Source: Mycobacterium gallinarum (GTDB lineage Bacteria; Actinomycetota; Actinomycetes; Mycobacteriales; Mycobacteriaceae). Taken from it: a DNA stretch of 64,000 nucleotides. Where the stretch lies: contig NZ_AP022601.1 in assembly GCF_010726765.1 (NCBI RefSeq), positions 496,001-560,000 of the forward strand, written 5' to 3'. The translations under genes and the position numbers were made by a program. The notes under the pieces are model-generated. The model worked only from the letters and a program-made list of their open reading frames with translations. It was not told where the DNA came from and made no database searches. Of this stretch, positions 16,422-25,488 are shown piece after piece (the stretch's first letter is position 1; each line of letters begins with the position of its first letter).

Positions 16422-17645
16422 TCACAGCGGTGGGCTCGCGTCGCGGTAGGCCGCGCGTCTGCCTTGTTCCGCGTAGCGCGGGCTCAACGCTGCAAGATGG
16501 AGATTGCCGCCGTAGTGCTGGATGACGCGCCAGTCCATGATGCGCCGCCATAACGGCGGGATCATCGCGATCAGCATCATCGTGGCGTAGCCCGACGGGA
16601 GCTGCGGCGCCTCCTCGGCGTGGCGCAACGTCTGATAGCGGCGCACCGGATGGGCGTGATGGTCGGAGTGCCGCTGCAGGTGGAACAGGCACACGTTGGC
16701 GACGATCGTGTTGCTGTTCCAGCTGTGCCACGCCCGTACGCGTTCGTAGCGCCCGTCGGCGAGCTTTTGTCGCCTCAGCCCATAGTGCTCGAGATAGTTG
16801 ACGGTCTCGAGCATGCAGAAGCCGACGATGGCCTGGCCGATAAGCCATGGCAGCACAACGACTCCGAACCAGACGACCAGAATCACGAACAACGCCAGAG
16901 TGAGCAGCCAGGCGTTGAGCACGTCGTTGCGCAAGCTCCAGTGAGTCGTCCCGATTCGCGCGAATCGTGCTCGCTCGAGTCGCCATGCGGATCGCACGCC
17001 GCCGGTCAGCGACCGGCCGATGAACGCGTACAGCGATTCGCCGAGTCGTGAGCTTGCGGGATCCTCGGGCGTGGCGACCCTCGCGTGGTGACCGCGGTTG
17101 TGCTCGACGAAGAAATGCCCGTAGCCGGACTGGGCGAGTGCGAGCTTGCTCAGCCTGCGTTCCAGTCCCGCCCGCCGGTGGCCGAGTTCGTGTGCGGTAC
17201 TGATCGCGATCCCGCCGACAATGCCCACGGTGAACATCAGTCCGAGCTTGTCCACCGGTGACATGTGGACCCAGCCGCCGCCGGCCCATATCCAGCATGC
17301 GAACAGTAGCGAAAGATATTGCCCGGGAAGGAAGAGCATGGTGACCCATCGATAGAAGCGGTCGTTCTCCAGCCAGGCCAACGCGCTGTCGGGCGGGTTC
17401 TCGGCATCGGCGCCGACCAGATGGTCGAGCGCCGGCACGACGAAGAACGTGAGGATCGGGCCGAACCACCAGAACAGATCCACCCCCGTCACCTGCACCA
17501 GAAACCATGATTCGGCGACAAGCGACGGCACGATCGGCGCTAGTAGCCAGAGGTAACGCTTGCGGTCCCGCCAACCCTTATTCGTGGCGACTTCGTGTCC
17601 GGGCTCAGTACGCCCGCGATCCTTAGCTCTCGATGTCGAGTCCAT
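16422..17645 (-). CDS. alkB: Alkane 1-monooxygenase (AlkB), membrane di-iron hydroxylase
   Basis: The 407-residue integral membrane enzyme has all AlkB histidine boxes: AHELGHRR (His152, His156), EHNRGHHARVATPEDPAS (His182, His186, His187), and LQRHSDHHAHPVRRYQTLRH (His326, His329, His330). It also has the family signature NYLEHYGLRRQ. About six transmembrane helices hold the di-iron centre in the membrane, where it hydroxylates terminal carbons of n-alkanes using electrons from rubredoxin. A rubredoxin gene is divergent 128 bp away. The ATG at 17645 has AAGGAG upstream. The alkB/rubredoxin/cholesterol oxidase group is not part of the M. tuberculosis order at this point. Confidence 0.95.
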   Translation of the reverse strand: MDSTSRAKDRGRTEPGHEVATNKGWRDRKRYLWLLAPIVPSLVAESWFLVQVTGVDLFWWFGPILTFFVVPALDHLVGADAENPPDSALAWLENDRFYRWVTMLFLPGQYLSLLFACWIWAGGGWVHMSPVDKLGLMFTVGIVGGIAISTAHELGHRRAGLERRLSKLALAQSGYGHFFVEHNRGHHARVATPEDPASSRLGESLYAFIGRSLTGGVRSAWRLERARFARIGTTHWSLRNDVLNAWLLTLALFVILVVWFGVVVLPWLIGQAIVGFCMLETVNYLEHYGLRRQKLADGRYERVRAWHSWNSNTIVANVCLFHLQRHSDHHAHPVRRYQTLRHAEEAPQLPSGYATMMLIAMIPPLWRRIMDWRVIQHYGGNLHLAALSPRYAEQGRRAAYRDASPPL

Positions 17646-17773
17646 GACTCCTTTTCATTGCTAGGTCTGCGTTCGCAAACTATAAAATAAAGCTAATATA
17701 TTCAACTCGTAACGGAAATCCGTGCGGACGCGGCATCAAGAGTCAACGGACTCAGGGATGAAGGAGAGCGCTC
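17646..17773. promoter_or_regulatory. AT-rich divergent promoter region between alkB and rubredoxin
   Basis: The 128-bp gap contains a run of A/T-rich sequence (about 17679-17700) that is exceptional for this genome and probably holds the divergent promoters. A short inverted motif TGCG-TT-CGCA lies just alkB-side of it, near 17668-17677. The ribosome site AAGGAG at 17761-17766 serves the rubredoxin GTG. No regulator gene is adjacent. Confidence 0.45.
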
Positions 17774-17980
17774 GTGATAACGGCGCAATGCCCCGAATGT
17801 GGCTATCGATACCACGAAAGCACAGCTAATCCGCGTGAAGGCTTTCCGCCGGGCACTCCATGGGATGCAGTTCCGGACGACTGGAACTGCCCGGACTGCT
17901 GTGTTCGCGACAAAGTCGACTTCGTGATCCTTACCGACAGCGCGGGCATCGCAGCCGAAATTGACGTCTGCAGAAAATAG
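17774..17980 (+). CDS. Rubredoxin, electron donor for AlkB
   Basis: The 68-residue protein has the two CxxC iron-binding knuckles, CPECGYRYHE at the N-terminus and CPDCCVRDKVDF in the second half, with the aromatic DAVPDDWNCPDC context of AlkG/RubA rubredoxins. It holds one iron on four cysteines and passes electrons from a rubredoxin reductase to the alkane hydroxylase; no reductase gene is in the window. The GTG at 17774 has an AAGGAG ribosome site eight bases upstream. Its TAG overlaps the GTG of the cholesterol oxidase gene (TAGTG), so translation of the two is coupled, an unusual partnership for a rubredoxin. Confidence 0.93.
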   Translation: MITAQCPECGYRYHESTANPREGFPPGTPWDAVPDDWNCPDCCVRDKVDFVILTDSAGIAAEIDVCRK

Positions 17981-19704
17981 TGAAAAATTCGCTAGAACTG
18001 CAGACGACTGACAAGTTGCCGGTCCAGCGCGCGTCCGGTGCGCAGCATCGGCGCGCTGAGCCGACGGTCTCACGCAGGCGCTTTCTCGGAGCCTCGGCCG
18101 GGATCGTCGCGGGTGCCGCCCTCGGTGCCGGCTTCCTCGAATTTCGGAGCCCGCCGGCAGCGAAGAGCTCGCGAAGTCATTACCCCGCGATCGTGGTCGG
18201 CAGTGGTTACGGCGGCGGGGTGTCCGCGCTGCGGCTTGGGCAGGCCGGGATCCAGACTTTGATTTTGGAGAAGGGCAGACAATGGGACACGCCGGACGAA
18301 GACGGCAGACGCTTCACCCGCATGCTGCCCGCCGACACGCGCGCGGCGTGGTTCTCCGACGTTCCGCCGAGCCTGGTGCCGTCGTACATGGGTGTCTCAG
18401 TCGAGGACGTGGCCAAGAACAACCCGTCGGCGCAGCCCGTCCAAGCCGGCATCTGTGACAAGTCAGTGCACGGCGCGCACAGCGTGTTTCGCGGCGTCGC
18501 GGTCGGTGGAGGATCGATGATCAACGCGGCGATCGCCGCCGTCCCCACCGCGGATCAGGTCCGTGCCGCCTTCCCCGACATCACCGCCGACGAGTTCCTC
18601 GGCACCTATGTCGGGCGCGCCGCGGAGATGCTTCGCATCAACCGCCGCGACATGGATTGGTTCGAACGGACGCCCTACTTTCAATACGCCCGGGTGGGCC
18701 GTCAGTACGCGCAGGCCGCGGGCTACGACGTCGACTACAACGCCAGCGCGTATTCATTCGAGTACATGAAACAGGAAGAGGCGGGGCAGGTTCCGCGCTC
18801 CGCACTCGACTTCGAACAGCAGTACGGCAACAACTTCGGGCGGTTCGGCAGCGTTGACCAAACATACATCGCCGCGGCCCTGGCGACCGGCTACGTGAAA
18901 CTACGCGCCCTGACCGAAGTCACCGGCATCCGCCGCGAACCCTCCGGCGAGTACGTGGTATCCATCCGCGAGATCGACCGGTGGGGGACCGAGGTCGCCC
19001 GCGACGAATTAGGTTGCGATCGGCTGTTTTTGAGTGCCGGTGTGCTCGGTACGTCGCATATTCTGCTGCGGGCACGGGACACCGGAGCGCTTCCGGATCT
19101 CAGCGACGAGATCGGCCGTGGCTACGGCAACAATGGGGACGTCATGGTGTCGCACATGACCAGCGATCCGACGGGCACCGAGCAGTCGCTGATGGGAATG
19201 ATCAACATCGACGGCCGCAACGACCCGGACAACCCGGTGTATGCCAGCGTGTTCTCGATCCCGCTTCCGGTCGAGACTCACGCGCTCGGCTACTACGCGA
19301 TGGTCAAGACCGACGACCGTGCGGACATCATGTACGACAACGCCACCGATTCGATCACCATCGACTGGCTGGAAGGGCACACCGAGCATCAGGTGGCCAG
19401 GGCCCGGACCGCGTTCGACCGGATCGTCGCTGCCAACGGCGTCGAGTACCGCGATGACATCTTCGACGGGAAGGTCTTCGCACCCCACACGGTGCATCCG
19501 CTCGGCGGGGTGGTGCGGGGTCGGGCCACCGACGCCTTCGGGCGCGTCAGGGGCTACGACAACCTCTATGTGAACGATGCGTCGCTGATCCCGGGCTACA
19601 TCGGTTGCAATCCGTTCATGTCGATCACCGCGCTCGCCGAGCGCAACATCGAGGGAATCCTTCGCGGCCGTCGTTACGCCGACGATGCCGGACGCCTTCC
19701 GTGA
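17980..19704 (+). CDS. Secreted cholesterol oxidase, GMC family (Tat substrate)
   Basis: The 574-residue flavoprotein starts with a twin-arginine signal (SRRRFLGASAGIVAGAALGA, arginines at 32-33), so it is exported folded. The FAD-binding GSGYGGGVSALRLG follows at residues about 74-87. C-terminal catalytic elements are HPLGG (His506) and GCNPFMSITALAERN (Asn544), matching the His/Asn pair of class I cholesterol oxidases (ChoA/ChoE type). The expected reaction is oxidation and isomerisation of 3-beta-hydroxysterols to 4-en-3-ones with release of peroxide. It is translationally coupled to rubredoxin and divergent from alkB. The M. tuberculosis ChoD relative lies elsewhere, so this looks like a locally acquired module. 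Confidence 0.88.
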   Translation: MKNSLELQTTDKLPVQRASGAQHRRAEPTVSRRRFLGASAGIVAGAALGAGFLEFRSPPAAKSSRSHYPAIVVGSGYGGGVSALRLGQAGIQTLILEKGRQWDTPDEDGRRFTRMLPADTRAAWFSDVPPSLVPSYMGVSVEDVAKNNPSAQPVQAGICDKSVHGAHSVFRGVAVGGGSMINAAIAAVPTADQVRAAFPDITADEFLGTYVGRAAEMLRINRRDMDWFERTPYFQYARVGRQYAQAAGYDVDYNASAYSFEYMKQEEAGQVPRSALDFEQQYGNNFGRFGSVDQTYIAAALATGYVKLRALTEVTGIRREPSGEYVVSIREIDRWGTEVARDELGCDRLFLSAGVLGTSHILLRARDTGALPDLSDEIGRGYGNNGDVMVSHMTSDPTGTEQSLMGMINIDGRNDPDNPVYASVFSIPLPVETHALGYYAMVKTDDRADIMYDNATDSITIDWLEGHTEHQVARARTAFDRIVAANGVEYRDDIFDGKVFAPHTVHPLGGVVRGRATDAFGRVRGYDNLYVNDASLIPGYIGCNPFMSITALAERNIEGILRGRRYADDAGRLP

Positions 19705-20134
19705 CCGTTCAGGCGCATTTGCTGTTACGTCACTGTGACAGTTGACGGCGGCTGACCTGTCGGTGGTCGGTGGTAGATCTAGGGCGCAGGCGCGACACAC
19801 CCAAGATGTGATGTGCGACACGCCGGAGAAGATCGCCGCCGAGTGCTTACGACCAGGGAATTTCAAAAATGTTATTCAGAACATCTGGTATCTCTTCGGA
19901 TTGTCGGACACTAGGTGTAGTGTTTCGAACACCGACAGACCCCCACAGTTTCCAAATCTCCACGGGTCGGCCGGAGGCCAGAAATCCGCCGGTGTCGGCT
20001 CTCAGACCCCACGGACCGCGGCCTCTGACCGCAGGAATTTTGAGGGCCTCCGGGCCGCTGGAATTCAGTGGGATGTAGTACCTGAAGTAGTAGCCAGTCC
20101 CAGCACAGTGTCTGTTGTAGAGGAGCCGTACCGA
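19705..20134 (+). promoter_or_regulatory. nrdHIE upstream region: paired NrdR boxes and a long leader
   Basis: This 430-bp stretch has no supported gene. It holds a perfect NrdR-type palindrome ACACTA-GGTG-TAGTGT at 19908-19923. A weaker match (TCAGAACATCTGGTAT, 19876-19891) lies exactly 32 bp upstream. Paired boxes about three helical turns apart are the normal target of the ATP-cone repressor NrdR. From about 19924 to 20134 there is a roughly 200-nt probable untranslated leader with several short complementary GC segments (for example CCGACA with TGTCGG). A ribosome site GAGGAG lies at 20120-20125. No riboswitch class is recognised in it. Confidence 0.7.
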
Positions 20135-20383
20135 ATGTCGCACTCATCGATCACCGTGTACACCAAGCCCGCATGCGTGCAGTGCAACGCCACGTACAAG
20201 GCGCTGGACAAGCAAGGCATCGCCTACGAGACGGTCGACATCAGCCTCGACAGCGAGGCGCGTGACTACGTCATGGCGCTCGGCTACCTGCAGGCCCCGG
20301 TCGTGGTTGCCGGCAACGATCACTGGTCGGGCTTCCGTCCCGATCGCATCAAGGCGCTCGGCGCGGTCGCCGTCACGGCCTAG
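20135..20383 (+). CDS. nrdH: Glutaredoxin-like NrdH redoxin
   Basis: The 82-residue thioredoxin-fold protein has the CVQC redox pair (Cys13 and Cys16) and the NrdH-specific WSGFRPD near the C-terminus. It reduces the class Ib ribonucleotide reductase NrdE and is itself reduced by thioredoxin reductase. The ATG at 20135 follows GAGGAG. It begins the nrdHIE operon, with 31 bp to nrdI. Upstream in-frame codons back to 19742 cross the promoter and NrdR boxes and are not coding. Confidence 0.96.
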   Translation: MSHSSITVYTKPACVQCNATYKALDKQGIAYETVDISLDSEARDYVMALGYLQAPVVVAGNDHWSGFRPDRIKALGAVAVTA

Positions 20384-20414
20384 GAGTAACCAGACAGCAG
20401 AGAGGAGAAAACGA

Positions 20415-20858
20415 ATGAGCAACCTCGTTTACTTCTCGAGCGTCTCGGAGAACACCCACCGCTTCGTCCAGAAGCTGGGTTTGCCCGCTACCCGGATCCC
20501 GTTGCACGGCCGTATCGAGGTCGACGAGCCTTACGTGCTCGTTCTGCCCACCTACGGTGGCGGCAAGGCAACACCCGATATCAGCAGTGGGGGCTACGTC
20601 CCCAAACAGGTCATCGCCTTTTTGAACAACGAGCACAACCGGTCGTTGATCCGCGGGGTCATCGCCGCGGGCAACAACAACTTCGGTGAAGAATTCGCCT
20701 ACGCCGGCAACGTGGTGTCCGCCAAGTGCCGCGTGCCTTACCTCTACCGCTTCGAATTGATGGGAACCCCCGACGACGTTGAAGCCGTCCGCGTGGGTCT
20801 TGCTGACTTCTGGAAGGAACAGACGTGCCACCAACCGTCACAGCTGCAGAGCCTGTAA
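20415..20858 (+). CDS. nrdI: NrdI flavodoxin for class Ib ribonucleotide reductase
   Basis: The 147-residue flavodoxin-like protein begins [15 protein letters not shown], the FMN-phosphate loop, and has PTYGGG and [12 protein letters not shown]. NrdI supplies the superoxide-type oxidant that converts the dimanganese site of NrdF to its tyrosyl-radical form. The ATG at 20415 has AGAGGAG upstream. Its 3' end overlaps nrdE by 34 bp, which is usual in mycobacteria and couples their translation. Confidence 0.95.
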   Translation: MSNLVYFSSVSENTHRFVQKLGLPATRIPLHGRIEVDEPYVLVLPTYGGGKATPDISSGGYVPKQVIAFLNNEHNRSLIRGVIAAGNNNFGEEFAYAGNVVSAKCRVPYLYRFELMGTPDDVEAVRVGLADFWKEQTCHQPSQLQSL

Positions 20859-22999
20859 CCGCCACCCCGGCCGCCGTCGGCGGCGCCGGCGAGACGGATT
20901 ACCACGCGCTCAACGCGATGCTGAATCTGTACGACGCAGACGGCAAGATCCAGTTCGAGAAGGACCGCGAGGCAGCGCACCAGTATTTCCTGGAGCACGT
21001 CAACCAGAACACCGTGTTCTTCCACGATCAGGACGAGAAGCTCGACTACCTGATCAAGGAGAACTACTACGAGCGTGAGGTGCTCGACCAGTACTCGCGC
21101 AACTTCGTCAAGTCACTGATCAGTCGCGCCTATGCGAAGAAGTTCCGGTTCCCGACGTTCCTCGGCGCATTCAAGTACTACACCAGCTACACGCTGAAAA
21201 CGTTTGACGGCAAGCGCTATCTGGAGCGCTTCGAGGACCGTGTCGTCATGGTGGCGCTGACGCTCGCCTCGGGTGACACCATCCTTGCCGAGAAACTCGT
21301 CGACGAGATCATCGACGGCCGATTCCAGCCGGCCACGCCGACATTCCTGAACTCCGGCAAGAAGCAACGCGGCGAGCCGGTGAGCTGCTTCCTGCTGCGC
21401 ATCGAGGACAACATGGAGTCCATCGGGCGGTCCATCAACTCTGCGTTGCAGCTGTCGAAGCGCGGTGGCGGTGTCGCGTTGCTGCTGACCAACATTCGTG
21501 AGCACGGCGCACCCATCAAGAACATCGAGAACCAGAGCTCGGGTGTCATCCCCATCATGAAGCTGCTGGAGGACTCGTTCTCCTACGCCAACCAGCTGGG
21601 TGCGCGTCAGGGCGCGGGCGCGGTGTACCTGCATGCGCACCATCCCGACATCTACCGTTTCCTCGACACCAAGCGTGAGAACGCCGACGAGAAGATCCGC
21701 ATCAAGACGCTTTCGTTGGGTGTGGTGATCCCGGACATCACGTTCGAGCTCGCGAAGAAGAACGAGGACATGTACCTGTTCTCGCCGTACGACGTCGAGC
21801 GCGTGTACGGGCTGCCGTTCGCCGACATCTCGGTCACCGAGAAGTACTACGAGATGGTCGACGACGCACGGATCCGCAAGACGAAGATCAAGGCGCGTGA
21901 GTTCTTCCAGACGCTGGCCGAGCTGCAGTTCGAGTCGGGCTACCCGTACATCATGTACGAGGACACGGTGAACCGAGCCAACCCGATCGACGGCAAGATC
22001 ACCCACAGCAACCTGTGCTCGGAGATCCTGCAGGTGTCGACGCCCTCGGTGTTCAACGACGATCTGTCCTACGCCCAAGTGGGCAAGGACATTTCGTGCA
22101 ACCTCGGCTCGATGAACATCGCCAAGACCATGGACTCGCCGGACTTTGCGCAGAGCATCGAGGTGGCCATCCGGGCGTTGACCGCGGTCTCCGACCAGAC
22201 ACACATCTGGTCGGTGCCGTCGATCGAGCAGGGCAACAACGACTCTCACGCGATCGGCCTGGGGCAGATGAACCTCCACGGGTACCTGGCGCGGGAGCGG
22301 ATTCACTACGGCTCCGAAGAGGGTGTGGACTTCACCAACATCTACTTCTACACGGTGCTGTACCACGCGCTGCGGGCGTCAAACCGCATCGCGATCGAAC
22401 GCGGCTCGCACTTCAAGGGTTTCGAGAAGTCGAAGTACGCGTCGGGTGAGTTCTTCGACAAGTACACCGAGCAGGTGTGGGAGCCGAAGACCGATCGGGT
22501 GAAGCAGCTGTTCGAGAAGGCCGGCATTCGAATCCCGACGCAGGAGGACTGGACGCGGCTCAAGGAGTCGGTGCAGAAGGACGGCATCTACAACCAGAAC
22601 CTGCAGGCCGTTCCCCCGACAGGTTCGATCAGCTACATCAACAACTCGACCAGCTCGATCCACCCGGTGGCGAGCAAGATCGAGATTCGCAAGGAAGGCA
22701 AGATCGGCCGCGTCTACTACCCGGCGCCGTACCTGACGAACGACAACCTCGAGTACTACCAGGACGCGTACGAGATCGGCTACGAGAAGATCATCGACAC
22801 GTATGCCGCGGCGACGCAGCATGTCGACCAGGGGCTGAGCCTAACGCTGTTCTTCAAGGACACCGCGACCACCCGTGACGTCAACAAGGCGCAGATCTAC
22901 GCCTGGCGCAAGGGAATCAAGACGCTGTACTACATCCGGCTGCGTCAGATGGCGCTGGAGGGCACCGAGGTCGAGGGCTGCGTCAGCTGCATGCTGTAG
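20825..22999 (+). CDS. nrdE: Class Ib ribonucleoside-diphosphate reductase, large subunit
   Basis: The 724-residue catalytic subunit has the substrate-site cysteine segment [13 protein letters not shown], the active-site [13 protein letters not shown] region, and the C-terminal redox tail GCVSCML that NrdH re-reduces. It converts ribonucleoside diphosphates to deoxy forms with NrdF. The GTG at 20825 gives the MPPTV start seen in M. tuberculosis and overlaps nrdI. The 3' end (22887 onward) is duplicated in decayed form at 25489-25570, beyond an inserted gene. No terminator is visible before that inserted gene, whose start is only 31 bp away. Confidence 0.97.
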   Translation: MPPTVTAAEPVTATPAAVGGAGETDYHALNAMLNLYDADGKIQFEKDREAAHQYFLEHVNQNTVFFHDQDEKLDYLIKENYYEREVLDQYSRNFVKSLISRAYAKKFRFPTFLGAFKYYTSYTLKTFDGKRYLERFEDRVVMVALTLASGDTILAEKLVDEIIDGRFQPATPTFLNSGKKQRGEPVSCFLLRIEDNMESIGRSINSALQLSKRGGGVALLLTNIREHGAPIKNIENQSSGVIPIMKLLEDSFSYANQLGARQGAGAVYLHAHHPDIYRFLDTKRENADEKIRIKTLSLGVVIPDITFELAKKNEDMYLFSPYDVERVYGLPFADISVTEKYYEMVDDARIRKTKIKAREFFQTLAELQFESGYPYIMYEDTVNRANPIDGKITHSNLCSEILQVSTPSVFNDDLSYAQVGKDISCNLGSMNIAKTMDSPDFAQSIEVAIRALTAVSDQTHIWSVPSIEQGNNDSHAIGLGQMNLHGYLARERIHYGSEEGVDFTNIYFYTVLYHALRASNRIAIERGSHFKGFEKSKYASGEFFDKYTEQVWEPKTDRVKQLFEKAGIRIPTQEDWTRLKESVQKDGIYNQNLQAVPPTGSISYINNSTSSIHPVASKIEIRKEGKIGRVYYPAPYLTNDNLEYYQDAYEIGYEKIIDTYAAATQHVDQGLSLTLFFKDTATTRDVNKAQIYAWRKGIKTLYYIRLRQMALEGTEVEGCVSCML

Positions 23000-23006
23000 C
23001 TCGGGT
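22887..23006 (+). repeat. nrdE 3' end, intact copy of the flanking direct repeat
   Basis: Bases 22887-22945 match 25489-25547 with one mismatch (A at 22920, G at 25522). Bases 22985-23006 match 25549-25570 with one mismatch. The 38 bp between the two blocks is missing in the far copy. GGCTGCGTCAG occurs at both edges of that missing piece in the intact copy, so the deletion can be explained by recombination between short repeats. Together the copies bracket the inserted gene. Confidence 0.9.
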
Positions 23007-23030
23007 GCAAAGGGACGATGTGAGGGTATT

Positions 23031-25289
23031 GTGGCATTACAATCCATAAATACAGACCTTGTGCGCGTCGCATTGGATAAGGCCGATGGGTGGTCGTTCG
23101 AGCACTTCGTCAATGATTTTTACGCCAGTATCGGTGGCGAATCCTTCAGTCCTTTAGGGGGACTTAAGGATGGTGGCGCGGATGGCTATGACGAGGCGGT
23201 TTACGAGTCCCGTCGCAACGCGGACGTGTTTTATCAGTCGAGCATCGAGAAAGACGTTGAGTCGAAGATCCGCAAAACCGTTGCGCGGCTTCGCGAGTTT
23301 GGTCGCCAACCTTGCCGGCTTGTGCATTTCACCTCGCAGACGGTCCGCTATACCGACAAGGTCGAGGCAGCGTTATCGACGGAGCTGAACGTCACAATCA
23401 CGATCCGCGACGGCGGCTACATCGCTTCGCACGTCAACGATGGTGCCGGCACGATCGCTGCGTTCGATCAGCATCTGCGCTCGGCAACGGATTTTCTCAA
23501 AGGCATCGGTACCTCGAATCTCTTGACACCGTCATCACATGTCAAGTCGCCCGCGGTGTATGTGTTCCTGGCGCAGGAACTAAACAGGCGCGATGGCGAC
23601 TACCGTCTTGTGGATGCTATGACGGACGCCCTGATCATCTGGGCGCTCGAAGGGACGGATCCGGACGCTGGCATCTTGGTGTCCGCCGCCGATATCCTTC
23701 AGCGGATCGTGGCTGACCTTCCTGCGGTGGAATTATTGGTCGCACCACGCCTTGATAAGCGACTTGATGCAATGGCTTCGAAGGACTATCCCGGCGGTCG
23801 GGCGATTCGCTCACACCGAAAGGAGGGCACGTACTGCCTCCCATTCGAAACACGGCAGCGCGTCGAAGCGGACAATTTCGCCGACGAGGCGCTTCGCGTC
23901 GACTTCCGGCGAAGCATTGAAGAGCGTGTCGAGGTTCAAGAACGTGTCGGGCTTGGGGACGAGACGGCGGCACTGGCTGTTGACGCAGCTGTAAGTGCAA
24001 TCCAATCCGTCTTCGAGCATGAGGGTTTGGAATTCGCCCGGTACCTTCACTCTCAGTCCACTGCCGCAAACTTTCCGACGATTCTCGGCGCACTCACAGA
24101 CGCGGTGGCCGACATGGGGATTGGCGGTCGACGAGCGGCGCTCGTCGTTGAGACCGCATTCTGCGCACTGAGGGGGGTGTTTTATGACTCGCTTGAAGTG
24201 GAGCGAGAATACCTCCGTAAGCTTTCCCGCACCTACGCCCTTCTCTTCACACTGCAAGCCGAGCCCCGGCTCATCGAGTTTTTTCAAGACTTGGTGGGCG
24301 ACTTTTACCTGTACGTCGGAAGCGATGTGATCGTCAGGGCCCTCAGCGAACACCTGCTGCCCGAACCCGATCAGATGATGAGGAACACGCTGCTTGCGGC
24401 AGCTCGGCATGGGGCGACCTTGGTTCTCGCCGAGCCTGTGCTTGAAGAGGTGGTGCATCACCTGCGCGCTTGTGATCACGAATACCGGAATCACATCGCA
24501 GGTCGCGAACACCACATGAGCTACGAACTGATGCGGGAGGTTCCGCATATCATGTTGCGGGCCTATCTTTACGCGTTCGACAACCAAGAATTGGGTGCTC
24601 GTCGACCTCGCAGTTGGCAGTCGTTCGTCAAACGGTTCTGCGATCCCGAGGACTTGCAGCGGGCGGCGGCGTACACGGATCTCAGAGCGTATCTATGTGC
24701 AGCATTTAATCTTCAATTTCGAAGCTCGACAGACCTCGCTCGTTACGTTGACCACGAAGAGGCCGCCTGCGTTGCAGCAGCTCTCGCCGATGAGAAGAAG
24801 AATGACGTCCTTGCACACAATGATGCGACGATGGCAGTGGCGGTGTATGGACGGCGTACTTCGCGGCGCGAGAATGCCCGTTCCTCTGAGTTCGGACTTA
24901 ATACGTGGTGGCTGACGAGCGAAGCGTCGATCGTGAGGCACACGAAACAGCTCGTCGAACGAAACGGCGGCACCCGGTACATGATGCGCCCGGACTTCCT
25001 CCTCAATTTCCTCACGTTGGCTCCGCGGGCAGCTGATGTTCGTCGGACGATGCGAAATGTGTTCCCGAGCCTGCTGGGCGTCTCCTTATCAAGGAGAATC
25101 GATCGCGACTCGTTCCATGAAGTAATGAAGCAGGTCGATGAGGCGATGGACATGGATCATCCGAGACGCACGGCAAAAATCGCGAAGATCGCGGACAAAC
25201 TAAAGGGTGATATGTTCCGACAGTTCGCTGCGGTGCCAAACGGGAACGCAGTTGACCGGGCAGCGGCGAAACGGGCAGGCGTGGCTTAG
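23031..25289 (+). CDS. Putative nuclease: PD-(D/E)XK-like plus PIN-like regions, inserted at nrdE
   Basis: The 752-residue protein is not recognised as a known family. Residues 20-110 look like a restriction-endonuclease fold: GGLKDGGADGYDE (Asp51 as metal ligand), then VFYQSSIEKD (Gln69, Ser71, Lys74 in the ExK-equivalent strand), then KIRKTVARLREF. Residues 425-640 look PIN-like: YVGSDVIVRAL (Asp432), LVLAEPVLEEVV (Glu468, Glu472, Glu473), HNDATMAVAVYG (Asp598), and TWWLTSEASI (Glu631). The middle is helical. The start chosen is GTG 23031 with GAGGG four bases upstream; the open frame continues back inside nrdE and is not coding there. Its first codons include TTA, ATA, AAT and ACA, rare in mycobacteria. 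It probably shares the nrdHIE transcript. A defence or toxin role is inference. Confidence 0.7.
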   Translation: MALQSINTDLVRVALDKADGWSFEHFVNDFYASIGGESFSPLGGLKDGGADGYDEAVYESRRNADVFYQSSIEKDVESKIRKTVARLREFGRQPCRLVHFTSQTVRYTDKVEAALSTELNVTITIRDGGYIASHVNDGAGTIAAFDQHLRSATDFLKGIGTSNLLTPSSHVKSPAVYVFLAQELNRRDGDYRLVDAMTDALIIWALEGTDPDAGILVSAADILQRIVADLPAVELLVAPRLDKRLDAMASKDYPGGRAIRSHRKEGTYCLPFETRQRVEADNFADEALRVDFRRSIEERVEVQERVGLGDETAALAVDAAVSAIQSVFEHEGLEFARYLHSQSTAANFPTILGALTDAVADMGIGGRRAALVVETAFCALRGVFYDSLEVEREYLRKLSRTYALLFTLQAEPRLIEFFQDLVGDFYLYVGSDVIVRALSEHLLPEPDQMMRNTLLAAARHGATLVLAEPVLEEVVHHLRACDHEYRNHIAGREHHMSYELMREVPHIMLRAYLYAFDNQELGARRPRSWQSFVKRFCDPEDLQRAAAYTDLRAYLCAAFNLQFRSSTDLARYVDHEEAACVAAALADEKKNDVLAHNDATMAVAVYGRRTSRRENARSSEFGLNTWWLTSEASIVRHTKQLVERNGGTRYMMRPDFLLNFLTLAPRAADVRRTMRNVFPSLLGVSLSRRIDRDSFHEVMKQVDEAMDMDHPRRTAKIAKIADKLKGDMFRQFAAVPNGNAVDRAAAKRAGVA

Positions 25290-25360
25290 CGGATCGAATC
25301 GGCAGCGCTCGATCTGAGGCATTCCGGATGCGCGACGACGCGCGTGACTGGCGCCTAGGT

Positions 25361-25379
25361 CTGCCGCCAGCGGCGGCAG
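25361..25379 (+). terminator. GC-rich hairpin after the inserted gene
   Basis: CTGCCGCC-AGC-GGCGGCAG is a perfect 8-bp stem with a 3-nt loop, 71 bp after the inserted gene's stop. There is no T-run, as is common for mycobacterial terminators. It may end the extended nrdHIE transcript. Confidence 0.5.
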
Positions 25380-25488
25380 CACGGCTGACTCGTTACAAAG
25401 CGAACTACCCTCTGCGCGTGGAGAAATCCATATCGGGGTGGTGTTACGGTCAATCGCGAAATCGTCGAGCTAATGCCTGACCCGGCGT

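Noticed and set aside
19742..20134. Upstream extension of nrdH to 19742
   Set aside because: It crosses the NrdR boxes and promoter, and the NrdH fold begins at ATG 20135 with a good ribosome site.
21113..22366. Minus-strand open frame inside nrdE
   Set aside because: Antisense to a strongly conserved enzyme; composition is a mirror of nrdE codons.
22875..23030. Longer N-terminus for the inserted nuclease-like gene
   Set aside because: This part overlaps nrdE codons in another frame, and the peptide is Arg/Cys-rich shadow sequence. A ribosome site precedes GTG 23031.
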